This document shows positions 43,582-53,055 of a stretch of 64,000 nucleotides of DNA, in pieces. A model generated the notes under the pieces. It made no database searches. It worked only from the letters and a program-made list of their open reading frames with translations, and was not told where the DNA came from. Made by a program: the position numbers and the translations under genes. Origin of the DNA: Paenibacillus contaminans (GTDB lineage: Bacteria > Bacillota > Bacilli > Paenibacillales > NBRC-103111); contig NZ_QMFB01000013.1 in the NCBI RefSeq assembly GCF_003285015.1, forward strand, positions 65,045-129,044, read 5' to 3'. Numbering within the stretch: position 1 is the stretch's first letter; each line of letters opens with the position of its first letter.

Positions 43582-44670
43582 CTATACTTTAGCAGATTTT
43601 AGCTTTACCGTCCAATCCGCTTCTTTAATGAACGAGCCGTCCATAAACTCGCGGCCGCGCAGCACGACTTTGTCGCCATGCACCTGCACGAACAGCCCCT
43701 GCGAGGTCGCTTTCTTCTCCTGCTGGTAGCTGCGGTTTAGCGTCCGCCCGACCGATGCGTTCATAAACCAGTGGAACGTCTCCTCCACATAGTGAGGGTT
43801 TCCGTTGCGGAAGTCCTGATGCTGATGACCCGAGAATACGAATACGTTCTTATACGGCTTCAAAATTTCGCGGAACTCCTTGGCGCGGATCAATCGGTGG
43901 CTGCCGCCGTCCTGGCCGATAGCCGGCAGCGGTTGATGAATCATGACGAACACAGGCTTCGAGTCGTCCTTGTGCTTCGCCAGCTGCTCCCTGAACCAGT
44001 TCATCTGTTCGTCGGAATACCAGGCGCCTTCGCCGACCTCCGGCTTCTCCTGCACGTACGTCTCTTGCGATAGCATGATGAAGTGGTAGCCGTTTACGGT
44101 AAAGTCATGGTATACCTTGTCGATACCGAATTGCTTCATGAACGTTTGGCGAGTCTGCTCGTCCGTCTTGCCGTTCGGCATCGCGTCCTTATTCCACTGC
44201 CCGTCCTTGTCGATCCAGATCGTGTAATAATCGTGATTGCCCATGTTGGCGTGAACCGGCGGCAAATTTTTATACGACTTCATTACCTTGTTGTATTCGC
44301 GATAATCCGCATCGGTGCCTGCGTCCGTAACGTCGCCTGTAATAAGCAGCGTCTCGATCTTGGGCTCGAAGCTTTGGACGTCGTCGAGCGCTTTGCGCAG
44401 CTTGTCGCTCGGCTCCGAAATGCCGCTGTTGATATGCAAATCGCTTAAAATCATGAACGACAACTTCGGCTCGGTATCATTCGCTTCTCCCTTCGGCTCC
44501 GGCGACGGAGAAGCTGAAGGCGACGGCGATGCGGACGGCTCTCCTGTCGGCGGCCCTACCGTCTGATGCTGCTCGCTTCCGGGTCCGAACCACTTAAATA
44601 CGCCGTAAAATGCGGCTGTTCCGGCAGCCAGCATGGAAAGCAGCATTTTAATAAATGACCTTCTATTCAT
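43582..44670 (-). CDS. Membrane-anchored or secreted calcineurin-like metallophosphoesterase, 362 residues
   Basis: The N-terminus 'NRRSFIKMLLSMLAAGTAAFYG' is a hydrophobic anchor or Tat-like signal with the RR pair. A Pro/Ser-rich linker rich in 'SPSPSAS' follows (about 40-62). The metallophosphoesterase core shows the five metal-binding motifs: 'LSDLHI', 'TGDVTD', 'GNHDYY', 'MIHQP' and 'GHQH'. It should hydrolyse phosphomonoesters or diesters outside the membrane; the substrate cannot be inferred. It lies downstream of an intergenic repeat and upstream of prfC, without close operon partners. Confidence 0.88.
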   Translation of the reverse strand: MNRRSFIKMLLSMLAAGTAAFYGVFKWFGPGSEQHQTVGPPTGEPSASPSPSASPSPEPKGEANDTEPKLSFMILSDLHINSGISEPSDKLRKALDDVQSFEPKIETLLITGDVTDAGTDADYREYNKVMKSYKNLPPVHANMGNHDYYTIWIDKDGQWNKDAMPNGKTDEQTRQTFMKQFGIDKVYHDFTVNGYHFIMLSQETYVQEKPEVGEGAWYSDEQMNWFREQLAKHKDDSKPVFVMIHQPLPAIGQDGGSHRLIRAKEFREILKPYKNVFVFSGHQHQDFRNGNPHYVEETFHWFMNASVGRTLNRSYQQEKKATSQGLFVQVHGDKVVLRGREFMDGSFIKEADWTVKLKSAKV

Positions 44671-45022
44671 AGCATTGGTTTCCCCCTGTCGAAAACGCCT
44701 TCAAGTTGCAATACGGCCTATAGCCGCACGTAATCACATATAGATCATTATATCTTTTTTTCATGCCTCTTGCACGGGAATAATCACTTCCTATACATTA
44801 GTTATCTTATGAGGATAAACGTTCATGCCGCAGCTGGCTGCAGGGTAAGATGAAGGCGCAACCCGTACTTAGGCATTTTTCGCAAAAATGTCTACGCAGC
44901 GTCTTTTCCGAATTTCTCTATGAAGCCGCCGGCTGCCTCCAAACTTTTCACACCGCGCAGGAAGCGGATGCGGACGACAACTCGTCTTTATGCAGCGAAA
45001 CGCCGCGCGCGGAAGCTGCAGT
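44671..45022. other. Intergenic stretch upstream of the metallophosphoesterase
   Basis: It contains the promoter side of the leftward phosphoesterase gene and the small hairpin GGCATTTTTCGCAAAAATGTC near 44872. No gene was supported. A GAGGATAAACG at about 44811 resembles the start of repeat R1 but the rest does not follow. Confidence 0.35.
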
Positions 45023-45219
45023 CCGATTTGACCCATTTAGAATCGAATCCGGGTACCCTACGGCGCCTGCAGTCCGAAAAAACCTGTTTACAACGGCTAT
45101 TTGGCTCGGCACACCGGTGAAACCCTTTTCCAAGCAGGGAATTTCGGACTACAGCGTAAGGGGAACCTCGATTCCTTGCTCCAAGTGGGCGTATTCGGAC
45201 AACACCGAGGGAGCTCAAT
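45023..45219 (+). repeat. Dispersed ~200-bp repeat R2, copy 2
   Basis: This matches 12733-12931 in order and spacing of blocks: AGTCCGAAAA, GGCACACCGGTGAA, CCAAGCAGGG..TTTCGGACTACAGCG, AACCTCGATTCCTT and CCAAGTGGGC. Differences between the copies include indels that would break any shared reading frame. Confidence 0.7.
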
Positions 45220-45264
45220 AGCAATAGGTTTCTCGATTACCTATCGATCCCCGCCTCTATACAC

Positions 45265-45306
45265 AAAAACGAGCCGACGGAAACCATCCGTCGACCCGCT
45301 TTTTAG
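45265..45306 (-). terminator. Terminator of the second SLH/DUF4838 gene
   Basis: Read leftward, CGACGGATGG and CCGTCGG pair and are followed by CTCGTTTTTGTG. It lies directly after the stop at 45312. Confidence 0.75.
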
Positions 45307-45311
45307 ATGTC

Positions 45312-48300
45312 TCACTCGTACTTGGCAAGCTCGACATCGTCCATATAAACCGTTACCTCATTCCCGATTGCCCAGAAGGTAGGCGTAATGCGCACGCTGC
45401 TCGGAGCAACTCCGTTATAGTCCGGCAAAATGTCGAAAACGAACTGCACCTGCTTCCAGCCGCCTGCATTTTCCCCGACATACACCCCATCGGAGTATTG
45501 CCACGATAAAGCATTGCCCTGCGCATCCAGAAAAACGATGCCTGCCCGTGTCCAGCTCCCGGTTGTCGTTCCTGCAGGCGTGTAAAAATAGTATCGTGCG
45601 GCATATTTCCCCGGCGTTACGTCGACAGTTTGACTTGGTCCCACAGGATTGTCTCCCGTCAAGGATAAACTAGCTGAACCTGTCCGGAAGGCCGCAGCCG
45701 TACGTTCCATCTCAGCTCCATAGCTCCATGGGGGCGCCGAACCCGGAGCGCCGTCCGCTCCGCTTTCAAACGATCCGTTGATTAACAGCTGAGGCCCAGC
45801 CTGTAAAGCCGGCACGATCATCGGGGCAGACTGTACAAAAGCCGAATTTTGATAGGAGACGCTGTATACGACGGTTTGCACGGTTAACGCTCGTTCTGCT
45901 TCTGGTATGACGAATGACGCCGTCAAACTCGCCGCATCCCAGGAATAGCTGTTCGGAGCGACGGCCGCCTCAGGGTTTTGATCAATGGAGCGATGGACCA
46001 AAAAGTCATTCGCCCCAGGTATCGCAGCCGGCGCTTTTGTCATCTTCGCCTTAACCGTTCCATCCTCGATAAAGACAGATTCCACTTGCGGGACCAACTG
46101 GCTCAACCTGTTCAACTCGACATCGTCCAAATAAACGGTTACTCCATCCCCGATTGCCCAGAACGTAGGTGTAATGCGCAAACTTCTTGGCGCAGCCCCG
46201 TTATATTCCGGCATAATATCGAAAACGAATTCTACAAGCTTCCAGCCGCCCGCATTTTCGCCTACATACACCGCATCGGAGTACTGGCTGGATATCGCAT
46301 TCCCTTGCGCATCCAGGATGGAGATGCCTGCCCTAGTCCAGCTCCCCGTATTCGTTCCTTCAGGCGTGTAAAAAGAGTACCTCGCGACATATTTCCCCGG
46401 TGCGATGTCGGCGGCTTGGCTAGGCCCCACCGGATTGGCGCCGGTCAACGATAAACTGTTTGCTCCCGTCCGGAAAGCCGCATCCGTGCGCGCCATCTCA
46501 TTGCCGTAGCTCCATGGAGGAGCCAAGCCCGGAGCGCCGTCAGCTCCGGCCTCGAACGATCCGTTGACAAGCAGCTGCGGTCCTGCCTGCAAAGCCGGCA
46601 CGATCATCGGCGCAGCCTGCGCAAATGCGGTATTTTGATAAGAAACCATGTATACCGCGCTTTGAAGATGATTCATGCCTTCCAGCTCAGGCACCGTGAA
46701 AGTGACGGTCAGATTGCCTGCATCCCAGGTATAGGCGCTCGCTGTAACCATCGTTTCCAATCGCTGATCCAGGGACAGGCGGATTTCAAAATCGTCCGCT
46801 GAAACGGAAGCCCCCGATATTCCCGAAAGCACGGCTTTCACTTGACCTTGTTCGGCTTGAACCGAAACGACTTTGTCTGTCCGAATAGGAGTATCAAGCT
46901 TGTAAACCGCCACATCATCAATGTATACGGCCGTTTGCGGCTGCAATTGCCAGAATAACGGGCCGACACTTGCATGATCTACAGCGATTCCGTTCACTTG
47001 CGAAGGGACCTCGACGATCATTTCGATCGCCGCCCAGCTTCCCGCATAATTTTCTATCCGCGGCCCTTCGGAGTACCTGCTTTCGAGTGCCGTTCCGTTG
47101 CTGTCATAATAAGTGACGCCAACTCGTCCCCAACTGCTCGTCTGCGTGCCCGGAGGACTATAAAAGTGTGAAATGACGCCATATTTTCCCGGGCCTAATA
47201 CTAAATTCTGAAACACTCCTCCCGGGTTCAAATCGCTCGCTTTCAGGCTGTACTGCCCTGTCCTCGCCACATCGGCGGATCGCTCCGCCGTCCCCCAATA
47301 TACCCAAGGAGGCGCCGCTTTCTCGCTGCCGTTCGACGCATATTCAAACGACGGGTTGGATACGAGCTGCCGCTCGTTCGTTCCTGCTGCGTACAAGAAC
47401 CGCGCGTAGTCGCGGATCCACTGGCTTGCATGGGTTCCTGTCAGCTCGATTAATTTGCTGCGGACAGCCCCGCCGTCCGGCTCTTGGGCAATCCAGTCCG
47501 TCAACGCGGCGAACTTGCCGCTCGTCAAGCCGAACCACTGATTCGAAAGCCCGATCGATTGGCCGAGAACCGGATCTCCATTATATTCTTGCAGATAATT
47601 CAAGCGGAATTCTGCTGATTCCAGACTGACAATCGTCCGCTCCAGCATGGAAAGCGCTTCGGCTGAATCCGCCGGCGCGGCTACCGCTCCTTGCTTGGCA
47701 TAGCTTAGAGCCGACGCTTCGTAATATTCGAACGTCTTCATCAACAGTTCGGCGCGTTTCTTCTGCGCTGCGGTTCCGGCTTTTTTGACGACAAGCTCCA
47801 TCAAGCTTCTGCTTTCCGTTAAATCGTCGTCCGTGACGGCTTCCAAATAATCGGCCAGATCGAATCTTAGGAAGTTGCCTCTCTGTCTATTGAACCAGTC
47901 GGTTTGAAAAATACGCTCAGACCAAAATTGCTCCCATATCTCGTAATATTGCTTCAAATAGGTAGCGGCCTCCGCTCCGACGGCGCGATCGTACCATTCG
48001 TTCAGCAGCTGCTCCTCATCCTGCTCAGGGTTCCATTGCAGCCTTGCAGACAGCCACGGCTTGGGTCCCTCACCGAAATTGGGAAACAACTCGGCAACCT
48101 GAGCGACGACGTGGTTATCCAGCGCGTACCGATAGTTTTCGGCCATCCTCTCGTTATACACGCGGGGCAAAGCATACGGAGATCCGTATAAATAATCGTA
48201 CCAGCCCAGCTTGGCGGCTTTTAATTTCCACGCCTCCGTGTGCTGCTTGCCGATCGTCTCCGTTGCGGGATCGCCCCAAGACATACGATCGTCCGTAATA

Positions 48301-50270
48301 TAAGGGATCACATGATCGTTTAATTGCAGATTCGTCGGAACGTCATAGACGCTTCCATAAGCTAGCAAACCGAAATACTTGTCCGGATGCTCCGCCAGCA
48401 CGCCTTCTACTACCGCATTCACCCAAGGATAATAAATATTTGACATATCGGGCTGGCCGATCGAGTTCGTGGCTCCGGTATACAAAGGATGATCCGGCCG
48501 CGCCTCGCAGAAATTCGAGCTGTCGTTGATGCCGAGCGAATAGGATTCGCTAAGCGGGTTAGCGTCAAAATAAGCGTTAATGGATGCAACCGCCGCAGTA
48601 ATCGTGTCGGGATTGGAGAAACAAGGCTGCCAATCGTACCAAGATTCCGGGACCGTTCCTCCAGGGTAAAAATCCGGATTATCGGCCCAGTAAACCGCAG
48701 GGTCGAACAAATTGTTCATGTTATGATGAAATTGAATTCGCTCATGGATCCGATTACGTTCTTGCCAGTCATCCCAGTCGGGGGTGTGGTACTCGAAAAA
48801 TTGCCGGGAAATAAACGCCGGCTCCTCCCTTATCTCTTGCCGGGGGACAAGCAAGCTTGCATGCTGCGGCACATCTTCGCCGTCCGGTCCCGGCATCAGC
48901 CAGCGAACGCCGACAAAGCGCTCAAGAAAGTCGTATACACCGAATTGCGTCCCCAAGGAAGTCGGTCCTGTAATGGCAATCTCATCGGCATAAGGATAAA
49001 TAATGAACCCTTCCCCATCCATACCCGCAAGCAAATCATCGAGAACGTAATCCGTCTGCAAGCTGCTTTCTCCGACAAAAATACGCACATACTCCTGTTG
49101 ACCGTTTATGCTGCTCAACTGGTTATCGAACGCGATCGGCAAAGCGGCGCCGGTTGCCTTCATCACATATTCAGCGAGCGTGTCGGCGGCGTCAACCGTT
49201 CTGGCATCCGCACCTTCGGCAATGACGATCACAGCATTCGGCTCGTTATTCCGAACAATTTCCAGAGCGCTCGTCGGGCTAGGTGTAGACGGGCCCCCGC
49301 TCGGCGTCGGGCTCGTCGTGGACGGACTGCCGCTCGGCGTTGGGCTCGGCGTGGCAGTGCCGCTGCTCGGCGTCGGGTTCGAGGTAGCCGGGCTACCGCT
49401 TGGCGTCGGGCTCGGCGTGGACGGGCCCCTGCTCGGCGTCGGACTCGACGTGGACGGACTGCCGCTCGGCGTTGGGCTCGGCGTGGACGGGTCGCCGCTC
49501 GGCGTCGGACTCGGCGTGACAGTGACGCCGCTTGGCGTCGAGCTCTTTCCGGCCTTTTGCTCCGATTCGATCCGTTCCATTTGCTCCATAAATCGGCTAT
49601 GGTTTGTTACAAATTGATAGGATAGCCTCGCCAACGCCTGACGTTCCGCATTCCCCTTCGGGTTAAAACTCAAAGAACCGTCGGCATTCTCGATACCGCC
49701 CACAAATCCGATGCGGCAAGCAAGATCGATAGATGGCTTCGCCCAGTCGGCAATAAGCCCTCCATCCGCCCATGAAGCTTCCTTAACGAGCGATGTTAAA
49801 GCTGCTTCCTCCCAGCCGAAAGCACGGATAAAAAAGACAATCAACTCTTCTCTCGTCACATAAGCGTTTGGTGAAAAGGTGGAATCGGAAGTCCCTGTTG
49901 TAATGCCTGCCTCGAAAAGCGCTCCCGCATAACCGCGATACCAGCTATCCTGTTCTATATCGGTAAAGCGCTCCGCCGCGCCGGGTTTTTCCGGCAAATC
50001 GAGCAGGATGGCCAGTACCTTTGCCATTTCCCCGCGCGTTAACGGTTTCTTCGGCGCGAACGTACCGTCTTCATAGCCGGATAAAATCCCCGCTTTGGCC
50101 AAATAGTCAATTTCCATCTTCGCGTATGAGGAAGCCGTGTCGGTAAACAACGCTTCTTCTCCGTGCACCGGCCGGATTTGGATAACGCTTTCCGCAAATG
50201 CCATAGATATTAAGAGAAAATAAACGATCCACATACGTAAAATACGTCTTGGTCTATAGCTAATCAACAT
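45312..50270 (-). CDS. Second S-layer-anchored DUF4838 glycan-active protein, 1652 residues
   Basis: This is a paralogue of the product of 30123-34775 with the same order. A signal peptide (about 1-35) is followed by three SLH domains (about 40-230, 'GILSGYEDGTFAPKKPLTRGE'). A Ser/Thr/Pro linker of eight 11-residue repeats follows (about 247-335). The hydrolase part then has 'AADTLAEYVMKATGA', 'GVYDFLERFVGVRWLMPG', 'YSLGINDSSNFCEARPDH' and 'YFGLLAYGSVYDVP'. C-terminal beta-sandwich modules follow, including two 262-residue units that are close copies ('GSFEAGADGAPG', 'GSFESGADGAPG'; DNA period 786 bp). The C-terminal modules differ from those of the paralogue. It should sit on the cell surface and act on, or bind, a polysaccharide. 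A perfect cre-like box lies 138 bp upstream, and an AraC gene is next upstream. Confidence 0.88.
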   Translation of the reverse strand: MLISYRPRRILRMWIVYFLLISMAFAESVIQIRPVHGEEALFTDTASSYAKMEIDYLAKAGILSGYEDGTFAPKKPLTRGEMAKVLAILLDLPEKPGAAERFTDIEQDSWYRGYAGALFEAGITTGTSDSTFSPNAYVTREELIVFFIRAFGWEEAALTSLVKEASWADGGLIADWAKPSIDLACRIGFVGGIENADGSLSFNPKGNAERQALARLSYQFVTNHSRFMEQMERIESEQKAGKSSTPSGVTVTPSPTPSGDPSTPSPTPSGSPSTSSPTPSRGPSTPSPTPSGSPATSNPTPSSGTATPSPTPSGSPSTTSPTPSGGPSTPSPTSALEIVRNNEPNAVIVIAEGADARTVDAADTLAEYVMKATGAALPIAFDNQLSSINGQQEYVRIFVGESSLQTDYVLDDLLAGMDGEGFIIYPYADEIAITGPTSLGTQFGVYDFLERFVGVRWLMPGPDGEDVPQHASLLVPRQEIREEPAFISRQFFEYHTPDWDDWQERNRIHERIQFHHNMNNLFDPAVYWADNPDFYPGGTVPESWYDWQPCFSNPDTITAAVASINAYFDANPLSESYSLGINDSSNFCEARPDHPLYTGATNSIGQPDMSNIYYPWVNAVVEGVLAEHPDKYFGLLAYGSVYDVPTNLQLNDHVIPYITDDRMSWGDPATETIGKQHTEAWKLKAAKLGWYDYLYGSPYALPRVYNERMAENYRYALDNHVVAQVAELFPNFGEGPKPWLSARLQWNPEQDEEQLLNEWYDRAVGAEAATYLKQYYEIWEQFWSERIFQTDWFNRQRGNFLRFDLADYLEAVTDDDLTESRSLMELVVKKAGTAAQKKRAELLMKTFEYYEASALSYAKQGAVAAPADSAEALSMLERTIVSLESAEFRLNYLQEYNGDPVLGQSIGLSNQWFGLTSGKFAALTDWIAQEPDGGAVRSKLIELTGTHASQWIRDYARFLYAAGTNERQLVSNPSFEYASNGSEKAAPPWVYWGTAERSADVARTGQYSLKASDLNPGGVFQNLVLGPGKYGVISHFYSPPGTQTSSWGRVGVTYYDSNGTALESRYSEGPRIENYAGSWAAIEMIVEVPSQVNGIAVDHASVGPLFWQLQPQTAVYIDDVAVYKLDTPIRTDKVVSVQAEQGQVKAVLSGISGASVSADDFEIRLSLDQRLETMVTASAYTWDAGNLTVTFTVPELEGMNHLQSAVYMVSYQNTAFAQAAPMIVPALQAGPQLLVNGSFEAGADGAPGLAPPWSYGNEMARTDAAFRTGANSLSLTGANPVGPSQAADIAPGKYVARYSFYTPEGTNTGSWTRAGISILDAQGNAISSQYSDAVYVGENAGGWKLVEFVFDIMPEYNGAAPRSLRITPTFWAIGDGVTVYLDDVELNRLSQLVPQVESVFIEDGTVKAKMTKAPAAIPGANDFLVHRSIDQNPEAAVAPNSYSWDAASLTASFVIPEAERALTVQTVVYSVSYQNSAFVQSAPMIVPALQAGPQLLINGSFESGADGAPGSAPPWSYGAEMERTAAAFRTGSASLSLTGDNPVGPSQTVDVTPGKYAARYYFYTPAGTTTGSWTRAGIVFLDAQGNALSWQYSDGVYVGENAGGWKQVQFVFDILPDYNGVAPSSVRITPTFWAIGNEVTVYMDDVELAKYE
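49288..49551 (-). repeat. 33-bp tandem repeats encoding an 11-residue Thr/Pro/Ser linker
   Basis: About eight units of 33 bp, each containing CTCGGCGT(C/T)GG and encoding PTPSGxPSTxS-type peptides, run in phase with the gene. They form the flexible spacer between the SLH anchor and the DUF4838 catalytic region. Confidence 0.85.
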
Positions 50271-50646
50271 GGCTGCCGCAATCCTCCTTCATATTTTCAC
50301 ATCAAAATGCACCAGCGATAAAACGGCTTTTGCCCATCTCCTCCCTTTAAACGTATACCAGCCCCTTTCGAAGTTTTGATTCATCTAGGTTCTCTCTTCG
50401 CACAAAATGAAAGCGCTTTCTATTGAGCCGATATTTAAAATGCATATCGTATCTGCATGAAGCAAACTCGATATGCTTTGGACTGCCATAAAAAACATCG
50501 AATAACCTTACGGGGCGCTAACAGACCTTTCGCCGACTGCTCCTAGTACACCAAAACATACCCCCCATCCATTTACCAGGTTCTACCCGCGGCCGCCGGC
50601 AATCAAATCCCGAATACAACTGTTGGGATTTTTAGGGGTTCGAGTA
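50271..50646. other. Intergenic region upstream of the second DUF4838 gene
   Basis: It holds the perfect cre-like box at 50408-50421 and presumably the promoter of the leftward SLH gene. No gene was seen. Confidence 0.4.
50408..50421 (+). promoter_or_regulatory. cre (CcpA) site upstream of the second SLH/DUF4838 gene
   Basis: TGAAAGCGCTTTCT fits the cre consensus TGWAARCGYTWNCW at every position and is nearly palindromic. Confidence 0.7.
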
Positions 50647-51609
50647 CTAGTCGGCCGTTCTGCCCTCCAATTCGCCTCCCCGACTAAGACCGGCTTGATA
50701 CTCCTTCGGACTCATGCCGACAATCCTCTTGAAAATTCGGTTAAAAAAGCTGATATCATGAAACCCGACCTCCATCCCGATAGCCGCTATTTTCTCATTT
50801 GTCCGGGACAGCATTTTTTGGGCGCGTTTGATGCGAAGGTTATGCAAATAATTAATGACCGTCGTTCCTGTCGCTTGTTTAAAAAGCCTGGCAAATTGGC
50901 GCTCGCTGCAGGAAGCCATTTCCGCCAGCTGTTCCACGCTGAAATCCGTATTGTAATGATGCTCCATATAACCCAAAACCCGATTCAGCTTATCCTTCGT
51001 TCCTCCCTGAACGACCAATAACCTTTCGCTGATCAGCCTCGGGCGCTCCGAATAAAAACGGCCCAAACGCAAAACGAGTTCCGTTAACAATAATTTGACA
51101 AGAGACTGGTAGCCCTTCTGTTGGGCGGTATACTCCTTCTCTATTTTGGCGACGAGCGTCATGACTTCTTCAGCCGCTATAGCGTCCAGCTTCAGGATGG
51201 AGCTAAAACGCGCTTCTTTCTGCAAAAAAGGCTGAACATACAAAAAATCCATCAGCTCCCTTTCCGCCTGGTACGATTCAAAAAGCAGCGACGATTCCAG
51301 CATCTCCGGGTAAAAAAGCATATTGATAATTTCCACTTTCTCGCCGGGATCCAAATGATACGTATGCTCTTCGCCGGGACTGATAATAAAAATATCCCCC
51401 GGATAAATTTTGTACTCCAGCCTGCCGAACTGTCTGGAATTGAAGATGTGGGTCGCCGACCCGTTCCATACGAAAACCAGCTCGATAAAATCATGGGAAT
51501 GAAGAGGCAGCTTTGCATAATGATCATGCATCCAGCGAAAAAAATAAAACGGAAACGCTTTCGTCATGTTGAACGTTTTGGCTTGAAGTCTGAGAATCGT
51601 GGGGGACAT
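50647..51609 (-). CDS. AraC-family regulator with cupin domain, 320 residues
   Basis: The N-terminal cupin-type sensing domain (about 20-150) shows 'LHSHDFIELVFVWNGSATH' and 'IYPGDIFIISPGEEHTYHL'. The C-terminal AraC domain (about 215-315) has two HTHs, 'FSVEQLAEMASCSERQFARL' and 'IAAIGMEVGFHDISFFNRI', and ends with 'GMSPKEYQAGLSRGG'. The start has AAGGAGG about 10 nt upstream. It is oriented toward the SLH/DUF4838 gene 377 bp downstream and is the best candidate for its regulator. This type of regulator usually responds to a mono- or oligosaccharide. Confidence 0.88.
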   Translation of the reverse strand: MSPTILRLQAKTFNMTKAFPFYFFRWMHDHYAKLPLHSHDFIELVFVWNGSATHIFNSRQFGRLEYKIYPGDIFIISPGEEHTYHLDPGEKVEIINMLFYPEMLESSLLFESYQAERELMDFLYVQPFLQKEARFSSILKLDAIAAEEVMTLVAKIEKEYTAQQKGYQSLVKLLLTELVLRLGRFYSERPRLISERLLVVQGGTKDKLNRVLGYMEHHYNTDFSVEQLAEMASCSERQFARLFKQATGTTVINYLHNLRIKRAQKMLSRTNEKIAAIGMEVGFHDISFFNRIFKRIVGMSPKEYQAGLSRGGELEGRTAD

Positions 51610-51947
51610 AGGCGAGCCGCCTCCTTAACTCCTGATAGGATCTGGGCACAAGCCGCTTTGCGGCCGGCGCATGTCGAATTCCTCTTTAAAAGTTAACGGC
51701 ATCGGGGTGTATTTGCGAGTTAACCAAAGTATATCATAAGCGCTTTTTCCAGTACTTAGATGATGCTGCCAACTTGTATGCTGATTCGGACATCACATGA
51801 CTGGTACCTCAGTGCTGATCCCATTGTTTCCCGGCACGCCTTTCTCCCGGTACTCGTTTCAGCGCATGGCAGCGGTCAGACCGATGCAGCCCTCCCTTAC
51901 AAGCGCATCTGCTTCCGGTCGCGCTCGCTTTATCAACGCCCAAAACC
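51610..51947. other. Gene-free stretch
   Basis: I see no supported gene here. The segment carries the promoter side of the AraC gene starting at 51609. Confidence 0.35.
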
Positions 51948-51995
51948 AAAAAAAGCCAAAGACTTCTCACGCTGAGAAGAGTCCTTTGGCTTTTC
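51948..51995 (-). terminator. Strong terminator after the aldo/keto reductase gene
   Basis: Read leftward, AGCCAAAGGACTCTTCTC pairs with GAGAAGTCTTTGGCT and is followed by TTTTTTTGG. Confidence 0.85.
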
Positions 51996-52094
51996 ATAAA
52001 CGGCGAACTTTTACGCAATACGCGCTGTTCCCAACAAGTGGCGTTTCACCGCGTCGCCGGGACTGTCGACCGCAGATTGGCGAATCAACCTTCC

Positions 52095-53042
52095 TTACCT
52101 TTTCACCCACTTCACCGGATTGACGATGGATGGCGGAATGTCGCCCAGCTGACGATGAATCTTATCGCGCGTCGCCTCGCTAATTTGCGGGCAGCTCATG
52201 AGCCTGACATTATCGTTAAGCTGTTCAACGGTTTCCGCTCCGATGACGAGACTCGCAATCTCCGGCATATCGCGGACGAAGGAAATCGCCAACTCCGCTA
52301 AAGATACGCCTTCCTCTTCGGCCAGCGAACGAATCGTTCGTACATGCGCAAGCGCCTCGGGAACTTTTTCGGCGATTTTGTTCTCGTCCATCAGAAGAAG
52401 TCCCTGCAGGAAAACGCTTCGCGCGAACAAGATTTTTCCGGCTGCGGCGAATTCGCGAATCGCGCCGGAGCGGATCAGACGATGGTCGAGCACGTTAAGC
52501 GGGATTTGCAGCGCCTCGTATATGTCTTCATTGATGATATCCCGCATCGATGCGTACTGTTCGTCCGAATGCCCGTCGATCGAGATGCCGGCTTTGGCAA
52601 TGAGGCCGTCTCTATGCAGGCAACGCATCGTGTGCGTAATCGTTTCCCCATGCATAAGAAGCACATCCGGATTATGGAGCAGCATGACGGGCAATTGCCC
52701 GATTTGCAGACGGCGCAAAGTCGATTCGGTTTTTTCGTTCATCTGACGTTCGATTTCGGCTGCGGACAGTCCCGTATCGAGCGGCAGCGTCATTTTGGAA
52801 ACGAGAATAGGCTTCTGCGGCTTATCCGCCCAATACTCGCCGAGCAAAACCTCGGCGTCTCCATAACTGCCTGCCGTATCGAAGCCGGTTACGCCTCCTT
52901 TGCCGGCAGCCTCGATAATAGCAAATGCGCTGTCGCGATCCGGTTTTCCGCTATTGTTCGCAATGCCGTATGGGATGCCCAATTGAACCGTGCCGAGCGT
53001 CATCGCCGATAAAGGCGTTCCGCAAATATGAATCTTGCTCAT
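52095..53042 (-). CDS. Aldo/keto reductase, 315 residues
   Basis: This is an NAD(P)H-dependent (alpha/beta)8 oxidoreductase. The catalytic tetrad is D55 and Y60 in 'GFDTAGSYGDAE', K83 in 'LVSKMTLP' and H123 in 'LLHNPD'. It resembles the sugar-dehydrogenase subgroup: 'MTLGTVQLGIPYGIAN' at the start and 'LVIGAETVEQLNDN' near the cofactor-binding end. The start has AGGAGGAGG. An SDR gene lies upstream in the same direction, separated by a MITE-like element, so the two may work on the same sugar or polyol. The substrate is unknown. Confidence 0.9.
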   Translation of the reverse strand: MSKIHICGTPLSAMTLGTVQLGIPYGIANNSGKPDRDSAFAIIEAAGKGGVTGFDTAGSYGDAEVLLGEYWADKPQKPILVSKMTLPLDTGLSAAEIERQMNEKTESTLRRLQIGQLPVMLLHNPDVLLMHGETITHTMRCLHRDGLIAKAGISIDGHSDEQYASMRDIINEDIYEALQIPLNVLDHRLIRSGAIREFAAAGKILFARSVFLQGLLLMDENKIAEKVPEALAHVRTIRSLAEEEGVSLAELAISFVRDMPEIASLVIGAETVEQLNDNVRLMSCPQISEATRDKIHRQLGDIPPSIVNPVKWVKR

Positions 53043-53055
53043 CGTGTCCTCCTCC

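Noticed and set aside
44850..45382. Open frames up to 123 residues upstream of the metallophosphoesterase
   Set aside because: They cover repeat R2 copy 2 and the terminator of the next gene. No start signals were found.
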